The position numbers and the translations under genes are program-made. A stretch of 64,000 bases of DNA, from positions 434,001 through 498,000 of the forward strand of contig JBMNFJ010000016.1 in the NCBI GenBank assembly GCA_050949255.1, given 5' to 3'. The notes below the pieces were generated by a model, which worked only from the letters and a program-made list of their open reading frames with translations, had not been told where the DNA came from and searched no databases. Source of the stretch: UBA3941 sp002385665. GTDB taxonomy: Bacteria > Bacillota > Clostridia > Caldicoprobacterales > UBA3941. Shown here piece by piece: positions 8,332 through 16,669 of this stretch (the stretch's first letter is position 1; each line of letters opens with the position of its first letter).

Positions 8332-9966
8332 ATGAAAAATTTAATAAGAACCGCGGGGATATTTGTACTGATTCTTACCATGTTTCTTACTATGGGTACA
8401 GGGATTGCCGCAGAAACGGTAAACCCACCTATAGAAGAAGAACCATCAAAGCCAGGATTGAGTGTAGACGTGGTAACCCTTAAGGAACATTATCTTCCGG
8501 GAGAGATTATTGAATATACAGTAAAGATAATTAACACCGGGGATATGGCTTTGACAGATCTACTACTGACCGATGAGCTGTTAGGAGAAAAAACATTAGG
8601 AGATCTGGATGTAGGGGAGGAGCTAACTTTAAAGGAGGTTTATACAATTCCCTCAGAATACCAGCTAGGTACCTTGGAGAACAAGGTAAAGGCAACTTGT
8701 ATATTGGGGGAAACAGAAGTTGAAGCTGAGGCAAGCTTTTCTGTTGAGATAAGGGAATCACTTCGTGAGAAAGATACGGTTGAAGAAGTGATGGATAATT
8801 CAGAGAATACGACAGAGTCTCCAGAGGTAGTAAGTGAGGATGAAGGCAAATCAGCAGATATAGGTTTAATGGCTTTGGCGACTGATTATCCAGCAACCAC
8901 CGGTGTAATGGGTCTAAAAATGGATTCGATAAATCAACATACAGGGGTAATATACGCCTGGATGCATAAAAATAACGGCTCCTATGATACATACCTTGCA
9001 ATTGTTTCTCTTGATACAAAACCTGTCAACAAGATAACGTTTAATGGTTACGAATATTCTAAAGATAAGGGTAACCTTATTGTTGACAGGGCAGATGGCG
9101 ATTACGAGTTAATAATTGGTGGGGAAGAGTACGGGAAGGCCAAGGATCACCTTGACAAAGACAACAGTAAAAGATGGTCAGTAGTAAAAATACCGGGACA
9201 AACTTTAACTTTGCCATTCTATATAACAATTGATGTGGGTGCCGGGGGACATAATATTGATGATGAAACAAGAGTTGATATCGATAGCGAATTGGAGGTA
9301 TATCATAAATACGACAGGGAATCATCAGTGGAGCTGGATATATACCAATCAGGTCATTTGAAAAAACCCCAATATGTTGGTGACTACTTTCGCTATAGTG
9401 TACACCCGGTGTACGTAAAGAATGGGGTTGGCTATGAGCTAGTGGATATAAAAATAGTGCATAACGGGATGGAACTGGGTCCTGATGTACCTAGAGAATG
9501 GGATCAGGATGGTAACCTGTTAGGCGAGGTAGAACCCATAGAGGAAGTAATAGATGGGCAAACAAGATATTATGCAAGCGCAAGAATAACATTTATCTAT
9601 GAAAGAATCGATGACGGGGAACTAACCATAATAAAAGAGCTTAGCAACAATAGCTCCGACGAAGACGGTTCAAGGGTATTCGATATTTTCATTTATGGAC
9701 CGGATGGGGATGACCGCAAGGTCTATGTAGTGACCCTAACCCCGGGGACTCAAGCTACCCTCGCAGGCTTAAAATATGGGGAGTACACCATAGAGGAAAT
9801 AGTACCAATGAATTTTACTCAAAAATCCATATCATCCAAAACTATTACATTGAATATGCAAAATAAGATTAGCACTGTGACTATAACCAATGAGCGTACC
9901 AATGATGGCTGGTTCTATGATGATGACCGGAAAGACAATCATTTTACAGTACTAGGGGTGAAATAG
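8332..9966 (+). CDS. Secreted surface protein with DUF11-like and SpaA/prealbumin-like domains
   Basis: 544 residues. A signal peptide (about 1-28, ending near GIAAE) is followed by a DUF11-like beta domain (LPGEIIEYTVKIINTGDMAL, about 40-130), an acidic linker, a central region I do not recognise (about 180-430), and a C-terminal SpaA/DUF5979-like beta sandwich (GELTIIKELSN...YTIEEIVP...VTITNER, about 430-525). Such domains build pilus-like or adhesive surface proteins. No LPXTG motif or C-terminal membrane segment is present, so it is either released or held by partners. The start has GGAGGTG at ideal spacing. The stop touches the signal peptidase start, so they are cotranscribed. Confidence 0.8.
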   Translation: MKNLIRTAGIFVLILTMFLTMGTGIAAETVNPPIEEEPSKPGLSVDVVTLKEHYLPGEIIEYTVKIINTGDMALTDLLLTDELLGEKTLGDLDVGEELTLKEVYTIPSEYQLGTLENKVKATCILGETEVEAEASFSVEIRESLREKDTVEEVMDNSENTTESPEVVSEDEGKSADIGLMALATDYPATTGVMGLKMDSINQHTGVIYAWMHKNNGSYDTYLAIVSLDTKPVNKITFNGYEYSKDKGNLIVDRADGDYELIIGGEEYGKAKDHLDKDNSKRWSVVKIPGQTLTLPFYITIDVGAGGHNIDDETRVDIDSELEVYHKYDRESSVELDIYQSGHLKKPQYVGDYFRYSVHPVYVKNGVGYELVDIKIVHNGMELGPDVPREWDQDGNLLGEVEPIEEVIDGQTRYYASARITFIYERIDDGELTIIKELSNNSSDEDGSRVFDIFIYGPDGDDRKVYVVTLTPGTQATLAGLKYGEYTIEEIVPMNFTQKSISSKTITLNMQNKISTVTITNERTNDGWFYDDDRKDNHFTVLGVK

Positions 9967-9968
9967 TG

Positions 9969-10589
9969 ATGGGAATGGTGCCGAGATCAGCGGGCAAGAG
10001 GGTAGACAGAAATAGCAAGTGGTTTAAAAAGGCGATGAGACTATCCAGGGATATACTATTCGCCGCCTATATCATCCTCATGACAGGCCTTATCTGCATC
10101 ACGGCCCAATCCAGATTCACAGGTAGAGAACCGGCTCTATTGGGTTACCGGATGTACTTTGTAGACAGTGGCAGTATGAGCCCCGCCATCAGACAGGATT
10201 CTATGATAATAGTTAAAGAGCTGGAGCCCCAGGATGTTAAGGAGAAGGACATAGTGACCTACTATGGAAGGAATGAATCCACCAGGATTACTCATAGGAT
10301 AGTTAAAGTCATAGACAACGGAAAGTCCTTCATAACAAGGGGGGATGCCAATAATACCGACGATCCTATGCCTCTTGATGGGGATAGATTAATAGGGAAA
10401 GTTGTATTTATCATACCCCTTATAGGCCGGCTGTTCAGATTTTTGAGTACTGTTAAGGGAATGGTTACTGTAGTGATGCTAGGGGTAGTATGGCTTGCTG
10501 TACCAAAGCTCCTGGCCTACAAGGAGGGGAATTTTGAAGCTCACAAACAACCCATTGTCGGTCCCGGAGATTCACAAGAAGTGGATTAA
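9969..10589 (+). CDS. sipW: Signal peptidase I, SipW/ER type
   Basis: About 206 residues with an N-terminal membrane helix (about 27-47) and a second hydrophobic segment near residues 155-180. The catalytic serine motif is DSGSMSPAI, and the second catalytic position is a histidine in TRITHRIVKV rather than the lysine of standard bacterial enzymes. This is the mark of the SipW/ER-archaeal type. GDANNTDDP is the conserved box E. SipW enzymes process TasA/camelysin-type fibre proteins, and two such proteins are encoded directly downstream. An overlapping GTG at 9966 is an alternative start. Confidence 0.93.
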   Translation: MGMVPRSAGKRVDRNSKWFKKAMRLSRDILFAAYIILMTGLICITAQSRFTGREPALLGYRMYFVDSGSMSPAIRQDSMIIVKELEPQDVKEKDIVTYYGRNESTRITHRIVKVIDNGKSFITRGDANNTDDPMPLDGDRLIGKVVFIIPLIGRLFRFLSTVKGMVTVVMLGVVWLAVPKLLAYKEGNFEAHKQPIVGPGDSQEVD

Positions 10590-10611
10590 ATCATTATAGG
10601 GAAGGATGCCT

Positions 10612-11169
10612 ATGAAAAAGAAATATGTCTTTATCTTGACTATTGTCTTAATTTCATTATTGGCAACCAGCGGGAGTCTGGCATGGTTTTCAGCTAACAA
10701 GGAGGCCACTAATGAGTTTAAGATGGGCACTGTTGGAGTAGAGGTAGTGGAGAATAGTTTTAAGAACATCACAGATGTAAAAATTCAATCCTATGATAAA
10801 GCCGTTAGCGTTAAGAGTTTAGGGACAAAAAGAACATACGTAAGGGTCAGATTAATCCCCATATGGAGCGATCATAACCTTCCGGTGTCCAATGTCAAAT
10901 TGATCCTGGCAGATAATGATGATTGGATAAAGGGGGATGACGGCTACTACTACTTTAAATACTATTTGACTGAAGGTCAGGTGACCAGTGAACTACTGGC
11001 AGAGGTTGAGTTTACTGAATTGGGCGCTGAATATACCGGTAAAACATTCACCCTTAAAGTGGTAGCGGAAGGGGTTCAGGCCAGTCACAGAGCATGGGTG
11101 GATGTATGGGGAATTGATGTCCTGCCCTTTGAGGCTGATAAAGCCTGGGCAGGTACCAGGGAATCCTGA
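10612..11169 (+). CDS. TasA/camelysin-like protein with SipW-type leader (copy 1)
   Basis: 185 residues. The N-terminus MKKKYVFIL...LLATSGSLAWFSANKE and the following TNEFKMGTVGVEV fit the SipW-dependent signal-peptide class found in TasA and CalY: charged start, hydrophobic core, then AWF, then an N-F-x-x-G-T motif. The mature part is a beta-rich domain with VRVRLIPIW and EYTGKTFTLKVVAEGVQASH. Such proteins form extracellular fibres or matrix. ATG 10612 is chosen because the SD GGGAAGG is 6 nt away; ATG 10606 would abut it. It is paralogous to the next gene (shared AYFT-type leader and VxAEAxQASHxA ending). Confidence 0.82.
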   Translation: MKKKYVFILTIVLISLLATSGSLAWFSANKEATNEFKMGTVGVEVVENSFKNITDVKIQSYDKAVSVKSLGTKRTYVRVRLIPIWSDHNLPVSNVKLILADNDDWIKGDDGYYYFKYYLTEGQVTSELLAEVEFTELGAEYTGKTFTLKVVAEGVQASHRAWVDVWGIDVLPFEADKAWAGTRES

Positions 11170-11295
11170 TAGGACTGTATTCAGCGATTTGTGTTAGAGA
11201 CTTGCCTAAATGATGAGTACATTTATATGTTTTTATCCTGATTACATCTGGGATATTCATATAAATCTATAGCAAAAAATTAAGGGGGATTTATG

Positions 11296-11853
11296 ATGAG
11301 AAAAAAGATAGCCATTATTATGACTACAATATTGGTAGGGCTACTAGCCATAGGGGGTACCATGGCATGGTTTACAGCTGAATCTAAAGAAGTGACTAAC
11401 ACCTTTAAGGCCGGTACTGTAGATATAAAATTAGTGGACATATTTAATGGACGCAGAGCACAAAACGTTAACCCTGGTGATTGTTACTACAAGAAGGTAT
11501 ATGTAAAAAATACAGGCACTAAGAATGCATATATTAGGGTTAAGTTAAATGCGGAATTCAACCCTGAGTTACCCGTAGAAGGGGTTGTAACCTATCTAGT
11601 AGACGGTTGGGAAACAGATTGGGTGAAAATAGGAGACTGGTATTACTATAAACACATAGTGACCACACGGGATAAAACCAACTATCTCATTGACGGTGTA
11701 TGTTTTGAAGGAAAGGAAATGGGTAATGAATACCAAGGCGCGACCTTCACAATTACAGTAAAGGCCGAGGCTATCCAGGCCTCCCATGATGCGATAAAGG
11801 AAGAATGGGGGATAGACCCGGAAAAATGGGAACCTATTGTAGCTGAATCCTAA
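11296..11853 (+). CDS. TasA/camelysin-like protein with SipW-type leader (copy 2)
   Basis: 185 residues, the same length as copy 1 and clearly related. The leader is MRKKIAIIMTTILVGLLAIG followed by GTMAWFTAESKEVTNTFKAGTVDI. The beta-rich body has YVKNTGTKNAYIRVKLNAEF, then a WVKIGDWYYYKHIV segment matching WIKGDDGYYYFKYYL in copy 1, and ends GATFTITVKAEAIQASHDAI. It is a probable exported structural fibre subunit cleaved by the SipW-type peptidase encoded upstream. The G-rich SD at 11284-11289 fits ATG 11296 or 11293. Duplication with divergence suggests major and minor subunits, by analogy with TasA/TapA-like systems. Confidence 0.82.
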   Translation: MRKKIAIIMTTILVGLLAIGGTMAWFTAESKEVTNTFKAGTVDIKLVDIFNGRRAQNVNPGDCYYKKVYVKNTGTKNAYIRVKLNAEFNPELPVEGVVTYLVDGWETDWVKIGDWYYYKHIVTTRDKTNYLIDGVCFEGKEMGNEYQGATFTITVKAEAIQASHDAIKEEWGIDPEKWEPIVAES

Positions 11854-11926
11854 TAAACATAAACCGGATATGTAGCAGAAAGTATCTGTTACCTAAAATG
11901 AAACACTCTAGGAAGGAGTGTAGTCT

Positions 11927-12592
11927 ATGCTATTAAGCCTGCAAAGAATTATAACCAACCTGGGCTTTTGTATGCTGACTATAGGGCTATTGTTCTCAGC
12001 ATTTGCACCTTCCATGGCTCTAGCCGCTGATGTTGAACTCATCGGCAACGATAAGGGTCTGGAACTATCAATGGAGACTGATAGGCTCTTCAATCTTACG
12101 AATTTAAACCCAGGGGACACCCATGAAGCAAATATAACTATTAAGAATAGATATGTAAGACCCTATGAACTCTTTATGCGAGCCGAGAGGGTAGGTGTGG
12201 CTCCCGGCGAAGAAGAAGCCGATCTTTTTAAACAACTGATGTTGGCTGTATATATTGGTGAAAGGGAAGTCTATTCAGGATCTATGGCAGGGTTTGCAGC
12301 AACAAATATTAGTTTAGGTAAGTTTGACCTGAACGAGACGGAGAAGTTAAGAGCGGTGGTTCATCTTCCGGGATCGGAAACAGGTAATGAATTCCAAGGC
12401 AAATCTGTGGATGTAAAATGGATATTCACTGCCCAAGCGGATGAATTGGAACCCGAAGAACCCGACGAGCCCAAGGATCCGGATAAACCGTTCCCGCCTA
12501 AGACCGGGGATGTAATACCCATGGGGTTCTATGGCCTGGGTTTAGGATTGCTGGGGCTTGGCATTGGGATTGCTTGGAAGAGAAAAAAGTAG
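11927..12592 (+). CDS. Cell-wall-anchored surface protein with FPPKTG sorting signal
   Basis: 221 residues. A signal peptide (about 1-35, ending SMALAAD) leads to a beta domain about 38-165 that again shows NLNPGDTHEANITIKNRY and GNEFQGKSVDVKWIFTAQA, resembling the end of the TasA-like proteins. A proline/acid-rich spacer (repeated EPxEP/DEPKDPDKP) follows, then FPPKTGD, a hydrophobic helix and KRKK. This is an LPXTG-like sorting signal, so the protein is probably sortase-linked to peptidoglycan and could anchor the fibres. No sortase gene lies in this window. The SD AAGGAG precedes the ATG. Confidence 0.8.
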   Translation: MLLSLQRIITNLGFCMLTIGLLFSAFAPSMALAADVELIGNDKGLELSMETDRLFNLTNLNPGDTHEANITIKNRYVRPYELFMRAERVGVAPGEEEADLFKQLMLAVYIGEREVYSGSMAGFAATNISLGKFDLNETEKLRAVVHLPGSETGNEFQGKSVDVKWIFTAQADELEPEEPDEPKDPDKPFPPKTGDVIPMGFYGLGLGLLGLGIGIAWKRKK

Positions 12593-12601
12593 CCACATAC
12601 A

Positions 12602-12670
12602 ATAATCCCCGCCCCATTGGGGGGATTATATAAAGGGAGCCCTTGGGGTAAAAACCTGGGGGCTCTTTTC
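12602..12670 (+). terminator. Two tandem hairpins ending the surface-protein locus
   Basis: First hairpin: TAATCCCC/GGGGATTA (about 12603-12628). Second: GAGCCC (12637-12642) with GGGCTC (12660-12665), followed by TTTT. They lie directly after the last gene of the locus. Confidence 0.85.
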
Positions 12671-12844
12671 TGCATTCCATAGCCTTAGTTTTTTCAAAAT
12701 CGATGTCGGAAGATAGATATTGTCCAGCTAATGAACCAGCGCAATATGTAAATTATAAATAGTTCACGTATTTTGAAGGAATTTGGCTGGTATTGTAGAA
12801 CTAATTTTATAACAACGAAATTGCCGAAAGGACTAATTGTATCT

Positions 12845-13522
12845 ATGAGTAAAAATCTTCATGCAGGCCATAGGCAAAGGGTAAGACAAAGATTTCTATC
12901 AGAAGGATTGGATGCCTTTGAAGACCATCAGGTACTAGAGCTTCTATTATTTTATGCCATTCCCAGGATGGATACCAACGACTTGGCTCATAGGATGATT
13001 AAGGAATTTGGATCCCTGGCAGGGCTCTTTGAAGCCGATGCCAAGGATATAGCAAGAAGGTGTAAGGTCTCGGAGAATACCGCCGTCCTGGTTTCACTCA
13101 TCCCATCCCTATCCAGAAGATACTTCTTGGGTAAATGGGGTGATAAGCCAATAATCAACAGTTCTTCAAAGGCAGGAGAATACGCCATATCCCTATTGGT
13201 GGGGCACATTTACGAGGTTTTCTATGTTATCTGCTTGGATACACAGAACAGGGTAAATTATGCCGATATGGTTCATGAGGGAACCATCAATGAAGCTGCC
13301 ATATATCCCAGACTTATAGTGGAAACCGCTCTTAGACACCAGGCCAGCAGCGTTATACTTGCCCACAATCACCCGGGAGGCAGTCTAAACCCTTCGAGGG
13401 CTGATATCAGCGTCACCCAAAAGATTATTACTGCCCTCGATAGTATTTCCATAAAGGTTTTAGACCATATTATAGTTGCGGGGGATAGGTATACCAGCTT
13501 TGCAGAAAGGGGTTTGCTTTAA
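12845..13522 (+). CDS. radC: RadC-family JAB-domain protein
   Basis: About 225 residues. An N-terminal helix-hairpin-helix-like part (GHRQRVRQRFLSEGLDAFED, about 7-80) is followed by a JAB1/MPN metalloprotease-like domain with the RadC signature HNHPGGSLNPSRAD and a downstream DHIIVAGD. The histidines and aspartate form the JAMM metal site. The name comes from an old DNA-repair assignment; the true function is uncertain. Family members nearly all start M-x-x-x-H-x-GHR, so I use ATG 12845 with AAAGGA about 10 nt upstream rather than the TTG at 12773. Confidence 0.92.
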   Translation: MSKNLHAGHRQRVRQRFLSEGLDAFEDHQVLELLLFYAIPRMDTNDLAHRMIKEFGSLAGLFEADAKDIARRCKVSENTAVLVSLIPSLSRRYFLGKWGDKPIINSSSKAGEYAISLLVGHIYEVFYVICLDTQNRVNYADMVHEGTINEAAIYPRLIVETALRHQASSVILAHNHPGGSLNPSRADISVTQKIITALDSISIKVLDHIIVAGDRYTSFAERGLL

Positions 13523-13595
13523 GCTAACCCAAGATATGGTTATATCAAATGCATGGGCGTGTAATCTACCGTTTAACTCGAAAAGGAGGCAATTC

Positions 13596-14069
13596 ATGAA
13601 GGAAATAGTACTGGCAGGAGGATGTTTTTGGGGAGTAGAGGAGTATATGTCAAGGATCCCGGGGGTTATTGATACCAAGGTGGGATATGCCAACGGAACT
13701 CTTGCTCACCCAAGCTATGAAGATGTGTGTACCGGGGCTACAGGCCATGCAGAGGCATGTTATGTAAGATATGACGAAGATAGGATAAGCTTAAAGGAAT
13801 TACTTGATAAATACTGGAGCGTTATCGATCCTACCATACGGGACAGGCAGGGTAATGATATTGGAAGGCAGTACCGCACCGGTATTTATTATATAGACGA
13901 AGAAGATTTAAGCACCATAGTGGATAGCTTTAACCGTGAGCAGATAAAGTATACTAGACCCATAGTTACGGAAATTGAGCCCCTTTCCTGCTTCTATGAC
14001 GCTGAGGAATACCACCAAAGCTACCTTAAGAAAAATCCCAATGGTTATTGTCATATAAAGCTGGACTAA
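13596..14069 (+). CDS. msrA: Peptide-methionine (S)-S-oxide reductase MsrA
   Basis: 157 residues. The catalytic Cys is in AGGCFWGVEEY (Cys10), with the family motifs GYANG, YEDVCTGATGHAEA, DPTIRDRQGNDIGRQYRTGIYY and DAEEYHQ. It repairs oxidised methionine using thioredoxin. Additional cysteines near the C-terminus (LSCFYD, YCHIKLD) are candidates for resolving cysteines. ATG 13596 is preceded by AAAAGGAGG and begins exactly where the family begins; the longer open frame from 13476 runs antiparallel to no domain and overlaps radC. There is no msrB fusion or neighbour. Confidence 0.96.
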   Translation: MKEIVLAGGCFWGVEEYMSRIPGVIDTKVGYANGTLAHPSYEDVCTGATGHAEACYVRYDEDRISLKELLDKYWSVIDPTIRDRQGNDIGRQYRTGIYYIDEEDLSTIVDSFNREQIKYTRPIVTEIEPLSCFYDAEEYHQSYLKKNPNGYCHIKLD

Positions 14070-14091
14070 TGAGATTAGGGGGGAGGATATG

Positions 14092-14391
14092 ATGAGAAGG
14101 GGACGTCTTAGGCTCCTATGTTCTGTACTCTCCGTAATAATTATCATCCTGTTGTTATCGGGATGTGTGCCCGGAGATGGGCGGAATACCAGAGAAAGGC
14201 CTGCTGGTTTCCTATGGGGAATCTGGCATGGTTGGATAGCACCCATTTCACTGATATTAGGGATATTGGATAGCAGAATTCGGGTCTATGAGGTATTTAA
14301 CAACGGATGGGCTTATGATTTTGGCTTTTATATCGCCATCATAAGCGGTTTCGGCGGCATCTCGCTATTCAGGAACAAGAAGAAGAAGTAA
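14092..14391 (+). CDS. Small lipoprotein-like membrane protein, family unknown
   Basis: About 99 residues. A lipoprotein signal (charged start, hydrophobic core, LLLSGC lipobox with Cys near 26) leads to a short loop, a conserved-looking segment GFLWGIWHGWIAPISLILGI and YEVFNNGWAYDFGFY, then a C-terminal hydrophobic helix and KKKK. I have seen similar small proteins annotated as hypothetical in Gram-positive genomes but recognise no function. The SD GGGGAGG fits ATG 14092 (14089 would be too close). It sits 22 nt after msrA and 19 nt before the pseudouridine synthase gene, so it is in the same unit. Confidence 0.75.
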   Translation: MRRGRLRLLCSVLSVIIIILLLSGCVPGDGRNTRERPAGFLWGIWHGWIAPISLILGILDSRIRVYEVFNNGWAYDFGFYIAIISGFGGISLFRNKKKK

Positions 14392-14410
14392 TAAACGAAG
14401 GAGAGTCCCG

Positions 14411-15130
14411 GTGAGTCAAACATACTATGAGGATATAAGAATTATATATGAGGATAACCATCTATTGGTAGTGGACAAGCCGGTCAATATGCCGTCCCAG
14501 CAGGATAGGTCCGGGGATAAGGACATATTGACCCATCTAAAGAAATATATAAAGGTGAAATACCATAAGCCCGGTAATGTATATCTGGGCTTAGTACATA
14601 GGTTGGACCGTCCAGTGGGGGGTGCGATGGTTTTTGCCAAGACTTCAAAAGCTGCATCCAGACTTTCCCAGCAAATACGGGCCAGGGAGTTTGGTAAAAG
14701 ATATATGGCAGTCATCCATGGAATACCCCAAATAAAGTCAAAGCAAGGCCTGGTACACTACCTAATAAAGGATAGACGAAAGAATATGGTTACCGTAGTT
14801 GATAGCAGTATTAAGGGAGCCCAAAAAGCCGTGTTGGACTATGAGGTGGTAGGACAGGCATCTAATATGGCCCTGGTTGAAATAGATCTACACACAGGAC
14901 GGCCCCATCAGATACGAGTGCAATTCGCAGCCATAGGTCATCCCCTCTATGGGGATCAAAGGTATGGTAGCCATTTTAATAAGCCGGGCCAGCAGATTGC
15001 CCTCTGGTCCACTAAAATAAACCTGGTTCATCCTACCCTAAGGGAGGATATGACCTTTGTAAGTTTACCACCACTCCTATATCCCTGGGATATATTTGAC
15101 CATATAAATTGCCAATATAAAAGCCGCTGA
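14411..15130 (+). CDS. RluA-family pseudouridine synthase
   Basis: 239 residues. The catalytic motif HRLDRPVGGAMVFAKT contains the nucleophilic Asp. DNHLLVVDKPVNMPSQ and LHTGRPHQIRVQFAAIGHPL are further family signatures. It isomerises uridine to pseudouridine in rRNA or tRNA. There is no N-terminal S4 domain, so it is the short form (YhcT/RluA-like rather than RluD). It starts at GTG 14411 after AAGGAGAG. The stop codon lies inside the left arm of the following hairpin. Confidence 0.93.
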   Translation: MSQTYYEDIRIIYEDNHLLVVDKPVNMPSQQDRSGDKDILTHLKKYIKVKYHKPGNVYLGLVHRLDRPVGGAMVFAKTSKAASRLSQQIRAREFGKRYMAVIHGIPQIKSKQGLVHYLIKDRRKNMVTVVDSSIKGAQKAVLDYEVVGQASNMALVEIDLHTGRPHQIRVQFAAIGHPLYGDQRYGSHFNKPGQQIALWSTKINLVHPTLREDMTFVSLPPLLYPWDIFDHINCQYKSR

Positions 15131-15152
15131 TTATTTTCTAATCTCAGCGGCT
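15122..15152 (-). terminator. Hairpin between convergent rluA-type gene and serA
   Basis: AGCCGCTGA (15122-15130) and TCAGCGGCT (15144-15152) form a 9-bp stem. On the minus strand it is followed by TTTTAT, so it best serves serA. It may also stop plus-strand transcripts, but the tail there is weaker. Confidence 0.8.
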
Positions 15153-15242
15153 ATACTTATGGTTTCATCACCTATATCGATATCATTTGCTTATCAGCAG
15201 TTCATTGCCTAAGAAATGAACTTGTTGTTATACGGATGACAA

Positions 15243-16439
15243 TCACTTGTTGTAATTATGGTTTTCTAACTGTATCGAACGCACCCTGATATTCCCGGGA
15301 ATAGTCGAGAGTTCTTCCAAGATATCATCCCCAACCATAGTATTTAAATCCAAAATGGTATAGGCGTAATTGCCTTTACTCTTGTTGATCATATTGGAGA
15401 TATTGATGTGTTCAGCAGCCAGGCGTGAGGTTATTTGACCCACCATATTGGGTATATTCTTGTGAGCTACGGTTATCCTCTGTACTGAATCGGTACCGGG
15501 AGCCAGCTCGCATTCCGGATAATTCACTGAATTGGAGATATTCCCATATTCCAGGTAATTGCGAAGTTCGGTAACTGCCATATGGGCACAGTTCTCTTCA
15601 GATTCCGGAGTAGAAGCCCCAAGATGGGGGATGGCTACAATATTCTCCACGCCAAGTAGCTTATCATTTGGAAAATCTGTTACATATTTGCTGATATGAC
15701 CGCTTTCAATTGCTTCTAGCAGGTCATCATCATTGACCAGTTGCCCTCGGGAGAAATTCAGCAGCCGTGCACCCTTTTTCATTTTAGATATGACTTCCTT
15801 GTTTATAAACCCCTTCGTATTGTCCATCAACGGAATATGGATGGATACATAATCGGACTGGGAGAGAAGATCATCCAAACTATCCGCCCTGTGTACACCC
15901 CTGGATAGCCTCCAAGCCGATTGCACGGAGATGAAGGGATCATAGCCCATAACCTCCATTCCGATGGCATGAGCATCGTTGGCAACGAGAGCACCAATAG
16001 CTCCTAATCCAATAACACCCAGTTTTTTGCCTTTGACTTCAGGTCCTACAAAGTTGGATTTTCCCTTTTCAACCAGAGAAGCAACCTCATTGCCTTTACC
16101 TTTAAGGGAATTTACCCATTGTACACCCTCTACAATTTTCCTGGAAGAGAGGAAAATTCCCGCCAGAACCAACTCCTTAACCGCATTGGCGTTTGCTCCG
16201 GGAGTATTGAATACAACTATTCCCTTTTCGGTATATTGGTCAACAGGGATATTGTTTACTCCTGCCCCTGCTCTGGCAACTGCCAATAGGGAGGAGGGTA
16301 CTTCCATATCGTGCATATTATGGCTCCTAAGCAGGATCCCATGAGGTTCAGGCTCATTAGGTGATACATCATAGAGCGTACTGGGAAGTAGCTCCAAGCC
16401 ATTTTGTGATATATTATTCAAGACTCTAATCCTATACAT
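15243..16439 (-). CDS. serA: D-3-phosphoglycerate dehydrogenase
   Basis: First enzyme of serine synthesis. About 398 residues: a substrate-binding half, a NAD-binding Rossmann core (KLGVIGLGAIGALVAND), catalytic Arg in FSRGQLVNDDDL, the His in IPHLGASTPESEEN, and a C-terminal ACT domain (VAHKNIPNMVGQITSRLAAE) likely used for regulation by serine. This is the short SerA form. I place the start at 16439, with AGAGG 6 nt upstream. The open frame extends to 16562, but those residues do not look like SerA. It follows serC on the same strand with a 230-nt gap. Confidence 0.95.
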   Translation of the reverse strand: MYRIRVLNNISQNGLELLPSTLYDVSPNEPEPHGILLRSHNMHDMEVPSSLLAVARAGAGVNNIPVDQYTEKGIVVFNTPGANANAVKELVLAGIFLSSRKIVEGVQWVNSLKGKGNEVASLVEKGKSNFVGPEVKGKKLGVIGLGAIGALVANDAHAIGMEVMGYDPFISVQSAWRLSRGVHRADSLDDLLSQSDYVSIHIPLMDNTKGFINKEVISKMKKGARLLNFSRGQLVNDDDLLEAIESGHISKYVTDFPNDKLLGVENIVAIPHLGASTPESEENCAHMAVTELRNYLEYGNISNSVNYPECELAPGTDSVQRITVAHKNIPNMVGQITSRLAAEHINISNMINKSKGNYAYTILDLNTMVGDDILEELSTIPGNIRVRSIQLENHNYNK

Positions 16440-16669
16440 TTCCATCCTCTTTTCTGTATGATCTATGACAGATGTTATATATTGAGATTCGTACACGTAA
16501 GACATTATCCTTGACCAAATACTACGAAAAATAAGCTTTACTATATAGACCTTTCGTAGCATATCTAAATTGAACAGTATAACAGCATTCAGTTAAACTG
16601 ATTTTCTCAGTTCGTACTATTCTAGCCAAAGTGGATATTCTATTTAGATATTATATATTATATTACATA
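16440..16669 (-). other. Gap between serC and serA
   Basis: 230 nt, AT-rich. A small hairpin AACTGA/TCAGTT lies at about 16595-16611. A minor promoter for serA is possible but none is clear. Confidence 0.3.

Noticed and set aside
8531..9019. 162-residue open frame on the minus strand inside the DUF11/SpaA-like gene
   Set aside because: It lies antisense to a gene with a clear signal peptide, SD and domains, and its translation is leucine/proline-rich low-complexity sequence without a recognisable domain or SD.
16440..16562. 41-codon N-terminal extension of serA
   Set aside because: No similarity to SerA, and an SD precedes the internal start; treated as leader.
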